This document shows positions 1-4,144 of a stretch of 9,129 nucleotides of DNA, in pieces. The translations under genes and the position numbers were made by a program. The notes below the pieces were generated by a model. That model was not told the DNA's origin. It searched no databases and saw only the letters and a program-made list of their open reading frames with translations. Each line of letters begins with the position of its first letter. Positions within the stretch are counted from its first letter, which is position 1. The DNA comes from an archaeon. GTDB taxonomy: Archaea > B1Sed10-29 > WALL01. The stretch spans positions 1-9,129 of the forward strand of contig JAUVIW010000035.1 in NCBI GenBank assembly GCA_030592525.1. Reading direction: 5' to 3'.

Positions 1-468
1 CAGGCGGTGCAGTGCCTCCCGCCGCTTGGCGTTGAGTGAAACGTAATCAATAAGGCTGGCGGCCGTGAGCGCCTGCAATCCGGCGGCGTCCCTGTCCCCG
101 ATGGCCTGGAGCATTAGCTTGCGGTTCGGTGCGCGCAGGTCGTTGGCGAGCTTGTATGCAAGAGCCCAGTCAGCCCGTATTTCCCGAGCGGCTCTTTTGC
201 CCTGGAGATAGCACACTGCAGCCTCGATGTTTTCTTTGATTGCCTTTTTTTGCGCTGCTGTTGCATAGTGGACATTGTCAATCGTCTGCTTGCGCGAGCG
301 GCCGGTCTTGTGTGTGTAGTAGAGCATGATGCTCTTCTTGTCGGGAACCTCGAGCCACTCGCTGTATTCGCGCATCTGCTTCGGCGTGGCGCCCCGGGCG
401 CCGCGGTGAGCCTCGCGGTACTTGTCCTTGAAGAGCTTGACGAGCGCAGGGTCTTTTCGGTGCTTCAC
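1..468 (-). CDS. Unrecognised basic helical protein, 3' end outside window
   Basis: This frame stays open for 156 codons from a GTG at 466-468 to the left edge, so the C-terminus is missing. I do not recognise a family. The visible protein is rich in Lys, Arg, Ala and Glu and probably mostly helical. It includes the stretches YSEWLEVPDKKSIMLYYTHK (around residues 43-62) and a later run of alternating charged and Ala/Leu residues; no membrane segment or metal-binding motif is visible. GTG is chosen because an in-frame TAA lies just upstream and an AT-rich box at 491-498 sits about 26 bases before it, fitting a leaderless transcript; the first in-frame ATG is about codon 41. Third positions are strongly G/C, as in neighbouring genes, which supports real coding. 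The overlapping frames here give Arg/Ala/Gln-rich shadow products. A role in nucleic-acid binding is only a guess from its basic character. Confidence 0.6.
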   Translation of the reverse strand, partial: MKHRKDPALVKLFKDKYREAHRGARGATPKQMREYSEWLEVPDKKSIMLYYTHKTGRSRKQTIDNVHYATAAQKKAIKENIEAAVCYLQGKRAAREIRADWALAYKLANDLRAPNRKLMLQAIGDRDAAGLQALTAASLIDYVSLNAKRREALHRL

Positions 469-487
469 GAGCAGAGAAAAGGCTACG

Positions 488-499
488 GGTTATAAAAAG
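488..499 (-). promoter_or_regulatory. TATA-like box for the left-edge gene
   Basis: On the minus strand this reads CTTTTTATAACC. Its centre is about 26 bases upstream of the proposed GTG start at 468, the spacing expected for an archaeal leaderless transcript. No Shine-Dalgarno sequence is visible between it and the start. Confidence 0.5.
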
Positions 500-527
500 T
501 GGTGGTGTCACCATCGCCGAATAATGG

Positions 528-555
528 TATTACCGTCGTTTCGACGACGGTAATA
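528..555. repeat. Perfect 12-bp inverted repeat (hairpin) downstream of hicA
   Basis: The arms TATTACCGTCGT and ACGACGGTAATA are perfectly complementary and enclose a TTCG loop. It lies in the gap between the end of hicA and the promoter of the left-edge gene, so it could end the hicBA transcript or be a protein-binding palindrome. No T-run follows it on the minus strand, which weakens the terminator reading. The inner sequence ATTACCGTC recurs in the hairpin at 1130-1160 on the other side of hicBA. Confidence 0.75.
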
Positions 556-581
556 ATGGTGCGGGAAAATGGGTTTGATGG

Positions 582-806
582 TTATAATAGTTTCATGAGC
601 TCTTCCTTGGTTAATCCTGCTTGACAAAGAATCTCTGATAGCGTGCCTTTCGCCAGTTCATTGTGGTTGGGAACCGTGAGCCTTCTGTGCGGCGGCTTTT
701 CGTTCCGTAGGATGAGATGGCTGCCTGTCTGGTGGTCTAGCCTGTAACCAGCTTTTGCCAAGGCCTTAAGCAAGTCTTTTCATGAAACAACGGGCAGCTT
801 AGGCAT
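582..806 (-). pseudogene. hicA: HicA-family toxin interrupted by an in-frame TGA
   Basis: HicA toxins are small double-stranded-RNA-binding-fold ribonucleases that degrade mRNA and are neutralised by HicB. The natural start is the ATG at 804-806, which overlaps the end of hicB by eight bases. It reads MPKLPVVS, then TGA (780-782), then KDLLKALAKAGYRLDHQTGSH. The HicA family typically has Gly at this point (VVSGKDL), so one GGA-to-TGA change explains the break. The rest is intact to the TAA at 582-584, including the candidate catalytic His in TGSHLIL (residue 30 of the full frame). A restart at the TTG at 771-773 would give a 63-residue product lacking the N-terminus and first helix turn, with no clear ribosome binding site. 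TGA serves as an ordinary stop in neighbouring genes, so recoding is unlikely. Best reading: a recently inactivated toxin. A sequencing error or a functional restart is possible. Confidence 0.8.
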
Positions 807-1011
807 GGACCTCTACCACGTCTTCATCTATTGCGGGGGGTATGGGCTCACCATGCTTTTCCAAGCTCTCAATGTAGCCATCAATGGCATCAGTAATGTT
901 TTCCAATGCCTCTTCCCGAGTCTTGCCCTGGCTTATGCACCCAGGGAGCGAGGGAACAGTAACCACAAATGCCCCGTCCTCGTCCTGCTCAATACTAACC
1001 CTAAACTTCAT
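799..1011 (-). CDS. hicB: HicB-family antitoxin
   Basis: This 70-residue protein matches the HicB N-terminal domain, a degraded RNase H-like fold. It starts MKFRVSIEQDEDGAFVVTVP, followed by SLPGCISQGKTREEALENI, the usual HicB pattern of a beta hairpin, a PGC turn and an amphipathic helix. HicB binds and blocks the HicA ribonuclease, and longer family members also repress their own promoter through a C-terminal DNA-binding domain. None is visible here: the protein ends soon after the core, as in many short archaeal HicBs. It precedes hicA, and its stop codon overlaps the hicA ATG by eight bases, so the two were co-translated. A TATATA at 1035-1040 lies about 26 bases upstream, suggesting a leaderless mRNA. 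The antitoxin is intact although its toxin frame is broken. Confidence 0.9.
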   Translation of the reverse strand: MKFRVSIEQDEDGAFVVTVPSLPGCISQGKTREEALENITDAIDGYIESLEKHGEPIPPAIDEDVVEVHA

Positions 1012-1032
1012 CCATTATTGAGTAATTCTTCT

Positions 1033-1041
1033 GGTATATAG
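1033..1041 (-). promoter_or_regulatory. TATA box of hicBA
   Basis: The minus strand reads CTATATACC. Its centre is about 26 bases upstream of the hicB ATG at 1011, with no Shine-Dalgarno sequence in between, so a leaderless transcript is likely. Confidence 0.55.
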
Positions 1042-1063
1042 ATTTACCCCTCAATAAGCAGGC

Positions 1064-1069
1064 AAAAAA
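1064..1069 (-). terminator. Oligo-T tract (T6) on minus strand
   Basis: Six consecutive T residues on the minus strand, downstream of tRNA-Leu and upstream of the hicBA promoter. Archaeal RNA polymerase can terminate at T-rich tracts without a hairpin, so this may be a backup stop for transcripts from the tRNA side. Confidence 0.3.
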
Positions 1070-1106
1070 GAGTGTGTTACAGTCGCTGGGGCAATAGTAA
1101 TGGCAC

Positions 1107-1128
1107 AAAAAAACCGCGGCGAAGCCGC
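1107..1128 (-). terminator. GC-rich hairpin followed by T7, minus strand
   Basis: Read on the minus strand, the stem GCGGC/GCCGC with a TTC loop (1116-1128) is followed after two G residues by seven T residues (1107-1113). This looks like a bacterial-type intrinsic terminator and would end minus-strand transcripts arriving from tRNA-Leu before they enter hicBA. Confidence 0.5.
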
Positions 1129-1129
1129 T

Positions 1130-1160
1130 ATTACCGTTATCCTCTGGGGATGACGGTAAT
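1130..1160. repeat. 13-bp inverted repeat related to the 528-555 hairpin
   Basis: The arms ATTACCGTTATCC and GGATGACGGTAAT pair over 13 positions with one T-G wobble, around a TCTGG loop. On the minus strand the first arm begins ATTACCGTC, the same core as the hairpin at 528-555. The two copies lie on either side of hicBA. Confidence 0.7.
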
Positions 1161-1162
1161 TG

Positions 1163-1182
1163 TGCGTTCCTGCAGGAACGCA
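1163..1182. repeat. Perfect 20-bp palindrome
   Basis: TGCGTTCC, TGCA, GGAACGCA form a perfect 20-base palindrome, either an 8-bp stem with a TGCA loop or a dimer-binding site. It begins two bases after the hairpin at 1130-1160, and nothing in the surrounding sequence suggests a coding region. Confidence 0.7.
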
Positions 1183-1200
1183 GTATTGTATCCGTCAACG

Positions 1201-1223
1201 CTTTTTCGCCTTCAGCGAAAAAG
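1201..1223. repeat. 9-bp hairpin next to the tRNA 3' end, with T5
   Basis: The arms CTTTTTCGC and GCGAAAAAG are perfect complements around the loop CTTCA. On the minus strand the first arm met by polymerase leaving tRNA-Leu carries T5 (1218-1222), nine bases past the tRNA end. It may therefore act as the primary tRNA terminator or a processing boundary. Confidence 0.55.
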
Positions 1224-1283
1224 GGTTGTGGTGCGGGGGAAGGGATTCGAACCCCTGAAGGCACTAAGCCAATGGATCTTGAG

Positions 1284-1318
1284 TTTAGACCAACAGAAAA
1301 GCAGGACTCTTGCTGTTG
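1284..1318 (-). other. Probable tRNA intron near positions 31-33
   Basis: About 35 bases lie between the 5' anticodon-stem strand (ATGGA) and the anticodon loop (CTCAAGA). They contain a stem CAACAG/CTGTTG extended by AAGAG/CTTTT. The usual archaeal intron site is 37/38; here the insertion is at 31/32 or 32/33, a non-canonical position of the kind described in some archaea. Splice boundaries are approximate to a few bases. Confidence 0.65.
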
Positions 1319-1336
1319 TCCATCCCGTTTGACCGG

Positions 1337-1368
1337 GGACGAGCGGTTATACTCGTTCCTCATTGGCC
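1337..1368 (-). other. Probable tRNA intron in the D-loop
   Basis: About 32 extra bases interrupt the D-loop between A14-G15-C16 and the conserved GG pair. They contain a stem (ACGAG/CTCGT, extended by GG/CC across a bulged A). Removal restores a normal Leu D-loop. The near-repeats GGCCAA and GGTCAA at its two ends mean the cut could shift so that either copy stays in the mature RNA. Confidence 0.55.
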
Positions 1369-1414
1369 GCTCCGGCACCCCCGCACATGAACGTGGTAAT
1401 GTTTTGGTCACGGG

Positions 1415-1422
1415 CTTTTTAT
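1415..1422 (-). promoter_or_regulatory. TATA-like box of tRNA-Leu
   Basis: The minus strand reads ATAAAAAG, centred about 34 bases upstream of the first tRNA base. This allows transcription to begin a few bases before the mature 5' end, which RNase P would trim. Confidence 0.5.
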
Positions 1423-1444
1423 GGCTAACGCTCATCTTCAGTTG

Positions 1445-1464
1445 AAAGGGCTTGAAAACCCTTT
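1445..1464 (-). terminator. Short inverted repeat at the 3' end of the acidic orphan
   Basis: AAAGGG and CCCTTT pair across eight bases and overlap the stop codon of the 1463-1762 gene. A short T4 run lies in the loop region on the minus strand. This is a weak terminator candidate; it also sits just upstream of the tRNA promoter. Confidence 0.3.
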
Positions 1465-1762
1465 AATCGAACAACGAAATGCCGCTCGCGACAGCCGCGT
1501 CCTCGGCCTCAACAGCGCTCTTCACATTGTCAAACTCGTTGCCCTCGACCTTTGTGACACCCTCGACCTCGAGGATGGCCGGCTCGTTCGCGTTAAGGAA
1601 CTCGTCATCAGCGTCGACGTACAGGAAGTAGTCTTCGACATCGATGCTCAGGGCCTTGCCGCTCCTGAAAGTGTAGCCATTGCGTGCGAACGCGTCCTGG
1701 GACAGGACCTGGTTCATCCTCGCAAAGTTGGTTGAGGGAACCTTGTATATTCTAACAGTCAT
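1463..1762 (-). CDS. Small acidic protein of unknown function, 99 aa
   Basis: I do not recognise a family. The protein begins MTVRIYKVPSTNFARMNQVL and has many Asp and Glu residues, concentrated in two stretches: a central one (IDVEDYFLYVDADDEFLNANEP) and a C-terminal one (VEGNEFDNVKSAVEAEDAAV). No membrane helix, signal peptide or cysteine is present, so a soluble cytoplasmic protein is likely. The start is well supported: a Shine-Dalgarno GGTGAT (1769-1774) lies six bases upstream of the ATG, and a TTTAAA-containing box sits near 1798-1806. This gene therefore has a short 5' leader, unlike its leaderless neighbours. Strong G/C third-position bias supports real coding over the plus-strand shadow frame at 1421-1735. 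It is transcribed toward tRNA-Leu but appears to be its own unit. Confidence 0.75.
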   Translation of the reverse strand: MTVRIYKVPSTNFARMNQVLSQDAFARNGYTFRSGKALSIDVEDYFLYVDADDEFLNANEPAILEVEGVTKVEGNEFDNVKSAVEAEDAAVASGISLFD

Positions 1763-1768
1763 TGGAAA

Positions 1769-1774
1769 ATCACC
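1769..1774 (-). promoter_or_regulatory. Shine-Dalgarno site that fixes the start at 1762
   Basis: GGTGAT on the minus strand is complementary to the 16S 3' end (part of AGGAGGTGATC) and lies six bases before the ATG. Confidence 0.6.
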
Positions 1775-1819
1775 TGCGCGCCTATTATCCCCAGAGCCCT
1801 TTTAAAGGCTTTCGGTGGC

Positions 1820-2413
1820 TCACACCAGGTACAGCGCACTCGCAAAGAACAGCACAACGAACCATGCCAGGCCCAGTGAGGCCACTTGCGAGAAGAAGCC
1901 CATTGGAATGGTGAACAAGTAGGACACTATGTACAAGGGCAGTGTTACCCACGCAAACAAGCCACTCAAGGGGCCCAAGGCGAAGGAGAGGGCAGGGGAG
2001 TACCATGAGCTGAGCTCGTAGCGCGCGTTATCCACGTCCTTGAGCGACGGGAAGCAGTGGTAAGCCGCACTCATGCCCAGCCAGTAGAGGAAAAATGACT
2101 GGAAAGTTGCGACAGGGTTCGCCAAGTAGACGATGTTGCGCTGCGCGAAGTAAATGAATGTGAGCGCGACCAAGGAGCCCACGTAGAACGGAGCCATCGA
2201 AATCAGAAATCCACGCAGGCCAGGAACCTCCTCATGGACTATTGCGGCCTTTTGCTTGCCCCAATAGCGGCCACCCACAACACGAGACCCGAGGAACACG
2301 CTCATAATGGCATGCGCTAGCTCGTGAAAGACTACGCCAGGAAAGAATATGTAGTTGAAGTTCAGGGAGCGCACTAGGGTGTGCGTGACCTTGATGCGCT
2401 GTATCTCGGGCAT
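1820..2413 (-). CDS. Compact membrane zinc metalloprotease, HExxH, site-2-protease-like
   Basis: This 197-residue membrane protein carries FHELAHA at residues 29-35 (H30, E31, H34), the zinc-binding and catalytic signature of gluzincin/M50-like intramembrane proteases, placed in the first hydrophobic region (about 20-42). A later FPSLKDVDNA segment (121-130) is a candidate for the third zinc ligand (D126 or D128), in the way S2P-type enzymes use a distal Asp. Further hydrophobic segments lie near 67-90, 100-118, 140-168 and 174-196. Such enzymes cut substrates within or next to the membrane, for example to release anchored regulators; no substrate is suggested here. No PDZ or CBS domain is present, so this is a minimal core and shorter than typical RIP proteases. 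The ATG at 2411-2413 follows an AT-rich box (2436-2443) by about 26 bases, suggesting leaderless initiation. Exact subfamily is unsure (M50 against DUF3267-like). Confidence 0.7.
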   Translation of the reverse strand: MPEIQRIKVTHTLVRSLNFNYIFFPGVVFHELAHAIMSVFLGSRVVGGRYWGKQKAAIVHEEVPGLRGFLISMAPFYVGSLVALTFIYFAQRNIVYLANPVATFQSFFLYWLGMSAAYHCFPSLKDVDNARYELSSWYSPALSFALGPLSGLFAWVTLPLYIVSYLFTIPMGFFSQVASLGLAWFVVLFFASALYLV

Positions 2414-2435
2414 GGGTAGACCTAAGACAGAGTTG

Positions 2436-2443
2436 TTAATATG
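2436..2443 (-). promoter_or_regulatory. AT-rich promoter box of the metalloprotease gene
   Basis: CATATTAA on the minus strand is centred about 26 bases upstream of the ATG at 2413, inside the 38-base gap after the preceding gene's stop. This indicates an independent leaderless promoter. Confidence 0.4.
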
Positions 2444-2451
2444 CCTTTATC

Positions 2452-2658
2452 TCACAGCAAGCCAATGTACATGAGGCCAAGTGCCACGAGTATAGCCATA
2501 ACAACCATTGCCATTAGCACGTACATGATGAGATCCCAGGCAGAGTCTGATGAGCTCGATGCCCTGCGGACTGTCCTGCGTGCTACCTTTTTCTTGGCGA
2601 CTGGCTTTCTCCTGACAGCCTTCTTCTTTTTCTTTGTAGTTCGCTTTTTAGCGGCCAT
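2452..2658 (-). CDS. Small membrane protein with Lys/Arg-rich cytoplasmic tail, 68 aa
   Basis: Not assignable to a named family. Residues 1-33 are almost entirely Lys, Arg, Ala, Val and Thr (for example KKRTTKKKKKAVRRKPVAKK), resembling the low-complexity tails of histone H1-like and other nucleic-acid-binding proteins. A Ser-rich linker SSSSDS (34-39) follows, then a single hydrophobic helix from about 42 to 66 (WDLIMYVLMAMVVMAILVAL). By the positive-inside rule the basic tail should be cytoplasmic and the C-terminus anchored, as in a tail-anchored protein. Inference: it may tether DNA, RNA or ribosomes to the membrane, or be a partner subunit of a membrane complex. The ATG at 2656-2658 lies about 26 bases downstream of a TTTTAAA box (2681-2688), fitting leaderless initiation. 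The overlapping plus-strand frame is a shadow product of the Lys codons. Confidence 0.75.
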   Translation of the reverse strand: MAAKKRTTKKKKKAVRRKPVAKKKVARRTVRRASSSSDSAWDLIMYVLMAMVVMAILVALGLMYIGLL

Positions 2659-2659
2659 A

Positions 2660-2688
2660 CCCCAAAAAACGCGCTTGGGGTTTAAAAG
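2660..2688 (-). promoter_or_regulatory. TATA box plus inverted repeat upstream of the basic membrane protein
   Basis: A TTTTAAA box (2681-2688) lies about 26 bases before the start codon. Between the two, CCCCAA (2660-2665) and TTGGGG (2675-2680) form an inverted repeat with a nine-base loop. Its place between the TATA box and the start suits an operator that would block transcription initiation, although it could be chance. Confidence 0.4.
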
Positions 2689-2729
2689 GCTGACGCTAGA
2701 AACCCCGAAAAGCTAGCGCTAGAGTGCCT

Positions 2730-2756
2730 AAAAAAATAGAATTAGTGGGTAATTCT
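2730..2756 (-). terminator. Hairpin plus T7 terminator after the CmpX-like gene
   Basis: On the minus strand AGAATTA and TAATTCT (2738-2756) form a 7-bp stem with a CCCAC loop, starting within the stop codon. One base further on comes a run of seven T residues (2730-2736). This is a convincing stem plus T-tract terminator for the upstream membrane protein gene. Confidence 0.6.
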
Positions 2757-3457
2757 TACTTGCGCACTTCGTTGAACAAGTCATCGAAAACGCGCTGGTT
2801 CTTTTTGGCCGCAGCCGAGAAAGCATCCTTGAAGCCCCATCCCACTGCAATCGCGAAGCCGAGGCCGAAGGCAATTGATGTAGCCATAACCAGCCAGCGG
2901 AACGCTTCCTGCAAAATGGTGACGTCAGCACCAGGCAAAATCATCGGCAGGGTAAAGACAACAGCCACGTAGGCAATGAAGACCTGAACGATCTTGCCTG
3001 CAGCCTTAGCAACCTGCATCTTTGTCTCCTTAGCGATGATGTTACTCAGGTACTCAGCGAACAAGAGCGCGGAAATCAGCACGATTAGGCCCGCAAGCAG
3101 GTTCGGGATGTACCACAGCACCCAGGTGATCACGTCAGTGAACACGCCGAGGTTGCGGATGGTTGTAGCCTGCGCGAGGAACATCAGCGGCACGTAGATT
3201 GCGATAATCGCCGTGACCACTTTTGTTATGCTGTATCCAGCCAGTAACTTGTCCAGCTTCTTTTTCTTCAGTGCTTTCTGCAGCTCAATCTTATCAAACA
3301 GGCTCGCGAGAACTAAGTTGATTATCTTAGCGATCACGTAACCTATGATGATGAAGACCCCAGCCACAATTATAGTCAGGATTGCCTCAAAGGCAGCGTT
3401 CGTGTAATTAACAGCAACGCCGCTCAAAGCAGCCATGACACTTTCAGTAACTCCCAT
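2756..3457 (-). CDS. CmpX-like membrane protein with MscS-type conserved TM helices (PF05552-like)
   Basis: This 233-residue protein has hydrophobic helices near 23-50, 80-98, 108-138, 152-172 and 186-206. Two segments resemble the conserved TM helix of the mechanosensitive-channel-associated family: YIPNLLAGLIVLISALLFAE (116-135) and a Gly-rich IAFGLGFAIAVGWGFKDAF (195-213). The latter is like the pore-lining helix and its GFKD end in bacterial CmpX and MscS relatives. The cytoplasmic beta domain and vestibule of true MscS are absent; instead a 20-residue charged tail follows. A Lys-rich loop, KALKKKKLDK (61-70), should face the cytoplasm. It is probably an osmotic or membrane-tension responsive protein, but channel activity is not established for this subfamily. 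A Shine-Dalgarno GAGGTG (3466-3471) lies eight bases before the ATG and fixes the start; a TTTAAATA box sits near 3495-3502. A stem plus T7 terminator follows. Confidence 0.75.
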   Translation of the reverse strand: MGVTESVMAALSGVAVNYTNAAFEAILTIIVAGVFIIIGYVIAKIINLVLASLFDKIELQKALKKKKLDKLLAGYSITKVVTAIIAIYVPLMFLAQATTIRNLGVFTDVITWVLWYIPNLLAGLIVLISALLFAEYLSNIIAKETKMQVAKAAGKIVQVFIAYVAVVFTLPMILPGADVTILQEAFRWLVMATSIAFGLGFAIAVGWGFKDAFSAAAKKNQRVFDDLFNEVRK

Positions 3458-3465
3458 AGGATTTG

Positions 3466-3502
3466 CACCTCTTGCCCTGAGCTAAACAAGAGTTATTTAA
3501 AA
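3466..3502 (-). promoter_or_regulatory. Promoter and Shine-Dalgarno site of the CmpX-like gene
   Basis: On the minus strand a TTTTTAAATAA box (about 3495-3504) precedes GAGGTG (3466-3471), which lies eight bases upstream of the ATG at 3457. The distances allow a leader of roughly 15 bases. The T5 at the start of the box may also help end the upstream DUF1003 transcript. Confidence 0.5.
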
Positions 3503-3516
3503 AGGTTGTGTTGGGA

Positions 3517-4092
3517 TTACACGCGTTTTACGACAGAACGCAACATTTTCTTGATTTCAGCGACTTCCCTCTTCACGGCCTTTATCTCAGCCACGGACTC
3601 CTTGTCCAGGGAAGTGTTGATTTTCGCGCGCTTTAGCTCGCCCTTCTCGAGCTTGATGGCTCCAACGCGGAACTCGGTGATCATTTTCTTGATATCATCC
3701 AAGTCAGCCTGCATGTCCTGTATCTCCATCTCCGCCTTGCGGTCCACGGCGAGGTCACGCTCGGCCTTGAGGCGGTCACGCTTCGCAGAGCGGTTCTGGC
3801 TCATCATGATGACGGGCGCCTGGATAGCGGCGATAGTTGAAAGTACGAGGTTCAGGAGGATGAATGGGTACGGGTCGAACGCGGGGGACAAAAGGAAGTT
3901 CAAGCCAATCCATATCGCCATCACGACCGCGAACAAAATGAGGAAAATCCACGAGCCACCGAACACAGCGACCTTGTCCGCTAGCCTCTCACCGAAAGTC
4001 CTGCGCCAAAGCTGCTCGTGGCTGCGGATGTACACCTTCTTGTGGTACGGGTCCACATCAATCAAGTGCTTAAGCCTTTTCTGCTTTTGCAT
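3517..4092 (-). CDS. DUF1003 family membrane protein
   Basis: This 191-residue protein shows the DUF1003 signature. A soluble N-terminus (1-42) precedes two transmembrane helices (about 43-66, FGGSWIFLILFAVVMAIWIG, and 76-97), joined by the conserved loop LLSPAFDPYPFILLNLVLS. After the second helix comes the family motif QAPVIMMSQNR (91-101), then a long charged, heptad-like helical region (102-140 and 160-190) that probably forms a cytoplasmic coiled coil. The biochemical role of DUF1003 is not established; an ion-transport or envelope role is inferred from its membrane topology and neighbours. Length is typical. The ATG at 4090-4092 is about 26 bases downstream of the TATATAAATC box shared with the divergent antiporter gene, so initiation is probably leaderless. 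Confidence 0.88.
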   Translation of the reverse strand: MQKQKRLKHLIDVDPYHKKVYIRSHEQLWRRTFGERLADKVAVFGGSWIFLILFAVVMAIWIGLNFLLSPAFDPYPFILLNLVLSTIAAIQAPVIMMSQNRSAKRDRLKAERDLAVDRKAEMEIQDMQADLDDIKKMITEFRVGAIKLEKGELKRAKINTSLDKESVAEIKAVKREVAEIKKMLRSVVKRV

Positions 4093-4113
4093 CCCCCAAA
4101 AATAACCAGTTGT

Positions 4114-4124
4114 GATTTATATAG
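4114..4124. promoter_or_regulatory. AT-rich box shared by divergent DUF1003 and antiporter genes
   Basis: The sequence GATTTATATAG reads as a TATA box on both strands. Its centre is about 26 bases from the DUF1003 ATG (4092) on one side and about 25 bases from the antiporter ATG (4145) on the other. Both distances fit leaderless transcription, and only 52 bases separate the two start codons. Confidence 0.6.
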
Positions 4125-4144
4125 GCATTGCCTTGGTGATAGGA

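Larger units (their letters stand above)
1232..1384 (-). tRNA. tRNA-Leu(CAA), interrupted by two insertions (probable introns)
   Basis: The acceptor arms GCGGGGG (1384-1378) and CCCCCGC (1239-1233) pair fully, with discriminator A at 1232 and no encoded CCA. The T-arm is AGGGG/CCCTT around TTCGAAT. A class II variable arm (stem GGC/GCC) and discriminator A fit leucine. The loop CTCAAGA with stem ATGGA/TCCAT places anticodon CAA at 1281-1279. The gene is 153 bases; removing the two insertions leaves about 86, normal for a long-variable-arm tRNA. Insertion 1, about 32-34 bases (near 1368-1337), lies in the D-loop, inside a CCG/CGG D-stem. Insertion 2, about 35 bases (near 1318-1284), separates the 5' anticodon stem from the loop and has its own hairpin CAACAG/CTGTTG. 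The tRNA endonuclease would have to remove both. Exact splice sites are uncertain: I could not fit a clean bulge-helix-bulge at either, and GGCCAA/GGTCAA repeats make the D-loop boundaries ambiguous. Confidence 0.85.

Noticed and set aside
278..514. 78-residue frame starting near 514 on the minus strand
   Set aside because: Arg/Ala/Gln-rich with unnatural composition; a different frame over the same bases is open to the window edge and has gene-like codon bias.
780..782. TGA read as glycine (a genetic code change) instead of a broken hicA
   Set aside because: TGA ends several intact genes here (antiporter, thioredoxin-CcdA, both ATPases, basic membrane protein), so it functions as a normal stop in this genome.
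557..1237. Direct repeat TGGTGCGGG at 557-565 and at the tRNA-Leu 3' end (1229-1237), as possible att sites for a hicBA island
   Set aside because: Only nine G-rich bases match, far shorter than usual tRNA attachment repeats, and there is no integrase in the interval.
1337..1351. A second anticodon arm (ACGAG/CTCGT) inside the first tRNA insert, implying a different tRNA identity
   Set aside because: The loop would have eight bases rather than seven and no proper D-arm could be formed; the CAA arm has a perfect 5-bp stem and a classic leucine loop.
1001..1435. 144-residue minus-strand frame and overlapping 86-residue plus-strand frame over the tRNA
   Set aside because: They are open by chance across the tRNA-Leu gene and the hairpin cluster, with no family-like sequence; the tRNA explains the conserved bases.
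2692..2723. Repeated CGCTAGA and the palindrome CTAGCGCTAG upstream of the basic membrane protein
   Set aside because: Short and possibly chance; upstream of the TATA box and without another copy in the window, so not listed as an operator.
4112..4144. Upstream GTG start for the antiporter
   Set aside because: It would overlap the TATA-like box and add 11 residues not typical of the family; ATG 4145 has the correct promoter spacing.
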